Shown here one piece after another: positions 63,291 through 64,000 of a DNA stretch of 64,000 nucleotides. The notes beneath the pieces were generated by a model, which ran no database searches, was not told the origin of the DNA, and was given only the letters and a program-made list of their open reading frames with translations. The stretch's first letter is position 1, and each line of letters opens with the position of its first letter. Origin of the DNA: Sphingomonas leidyi. GTDB taxonomy: Bacteria > Pseudomonadota > Alphaproteobacteria > Sphingomonadales > Sphingomonadaceae. The stretch is from assembly GCF_011761945.1 (NCBI RefSeq), contig NZ_JAASQV010000003.1, positions 173,538 to 237,537 of the forward strand, given 5' to 3'. The translations under genes and the position numbers were made by a program.

Positions 63291-64000
63291 CCGTCGACCG
63301 CCGCCAGTTCCTGATCGCAAGCGCCGCCAGTGCGGTTGCCCTGCCCGCTGCCGCGCATGCCGCTCCGGTCCGGCTGATCGCGAAGACCCGGATGGCAGCG
63401 CCCGACTGGGCGGTGATGCAGCGCCGGCTGCTCGCCCGCAACGCCGCTGCCTGCGAGGCCTTCTACGCCAAATATGTCGATGCGCGTGGCTGGTTGAAGG
63501 TCTTCGCGCGCTGGGGCGCCAATGACGGCCCCGACGACGCGGCCGAGGCGACCAACGACTGGCTGGTGCTGCACGCGCTCGGCGGATCGGACAGGATCCT
63601 GACCCTGGCCCAGCGTTTCTGGGAAGGGCATCTCAAGCAATACGCCGCCGCCCGGACGATGGACGTGCCGATCGCGCGGCAGGGCATGTATCATCGGGAA
63701 TTCCCGGTCCAGATGGACTGGCAGCACAACAGCGAGGGGCTGACGAGCTTCAACGTGATGGGACTCTCGATCCCTCGCGATCCCAGGCTGCTGGCGCGCA
63801 CGATGCGCTATGCCGATTTCTATACCGGCCGCGACCCCACGGTGCAGAATTACGATCCCGAGCGCCGGATCATCCGCAGCGTGATGAACGGCAGCCGCGG
63901 CCCGATGCTGCGAAGGGCGACTCCGCTCGACTGGGCCGGCGACCCGTTCGAGGCGGGCGAGCGCTTCCACATGGAGCATGGCGAGACGACCTATCAGCAG
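63287..64000 (+). CDS. Tat-exported protein of unknown family, C-terminus beyond window
   Basis: The first 238 residues are present. MTVDRRQFLIASAASAVAL is a twin-arginine signal with cleavage near AHAAP. The mature part is rich in Trp, Arg, Asp and His (DWLVLHALGGSDRILTLAQR, FWEGHLKQYAAARTMDVPI, YHREFPVQMDWQHNSEGLT), with the helical look of a six-hairpin or alpha/alpha-toroid glycan-active enzyme. I do not recognise a family. It is coupled to the MFS gene by an ATGA overlap, so a role in degrading or modifying the transported compound in the periplasm is plausible. Confidence 0.75.
   Translation, partial: MTVDRRQFLIASAASAVALPAAAHAAPVRLIAKTRMAAPDWAVMQRRLLARNAAACEAFYAKYVDARGWLKVFARWGANDGPDDAAEATNDWLVLHALGGSDRILTLAQRFWEGHLKQYAAARTMDVPIARQGMYHREFPVQMDWQHNSEGLTSFNVMGLSIPRDPRLLARTMRYADFYTGRDPTVQNYDPERRIIRSVMNGSRGPMLRRATPLDWAGDPFEAGERFHMEHGETTYQQ

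Overview
This is a GC-rich chromosomal segment from an alphaproteobacterium, most likely a member of the Sphingomonadales (Sphingomonas-like). The indications are an alphaproteobacterial SOS box (GTTC-N7-GTTC), an NDUFA12-type complex I accessory gene next to a DUF2155 gene, several TonB-dependent receptors including one of the large Caulobacter/sphingomonad type, a FecI-FecR-receptor set, and a classical dcw division/cell-wall cluster. Nearly all genes are tightly packed, many with 1-4 base ATGA/GTGA/TTGA overlaps, and GTG/TTG starts are frequent. No rRNA, transposase, phage gene or CRISPR array was seen.
Layout. 1-7.4 kb: minus-strand genes for a secreted alpha/beta hydrolase (cut by the window edge), an acyltransferase-3 membrane protein, an SGNH hydrolase, an unrecognised 370-residue protein and a DUF1800/DUF1501 pair, then a small secreted protein on the plus strand. 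7.4-12.7 kb: dgt, then a peptide-export locus. It has a C39-peptidase ABC transporter, an HlyD-type adaptor and, in a visibly AT-richer patch, three tiny genes. Two of these encode double-glycine-leader peptides with 39-residue mature parts that both begin PLPL. The third encodes a leaderless hydrophobic peptide whose C-terminus resembles one of them. This looks like an uncharacterised class II bacteriocin/microcin system and is the main discovery candidate.
13-33.9 kb: SPOR/TPR protein gene and the complete minus-strand dcw cluster, transcribed mraZ-rsmH-ftsL-ftsI-murE-murF-mraY-murD-ftsW-murG-murC-(64-aa ORF)-murB-ddl-ftsQ-ftsA-ftsZ. A phased array of G/C boxes lies upstream of mraZ, and a 36-bp tandem repeat sits at the 3' end of murB. 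34-46 kb: housekeeping and small genes: cysK, a Mpo1-like protein, a family-6-type DNA glycosylase, a vWA lipoprotein, a Y-family polymerase with a LexA box at its start, an orphan ParA, aat, DUF2155, NDUFA12, DUF192, a double cold-shock protein and recX.
46-58.5 kb: a fatty acyl-AMP ligase-like gene, a divergent TetR/carotenoid-oxygenase pair sharing a 14-bp inverted-repeat operator candidate, a membrane GGDEF-EAL protein, and a sigma factor-FecR-TonB receptor-M28 peptidase operon. 58.6-64 kb: tRNA-Trp, a second large TonB receptor, and a divergent operon of an MFS sugar-acid-type transporter followed by a Tat-exported protein cut by the window edge; together these resemble a nutrient-scavenging locus.
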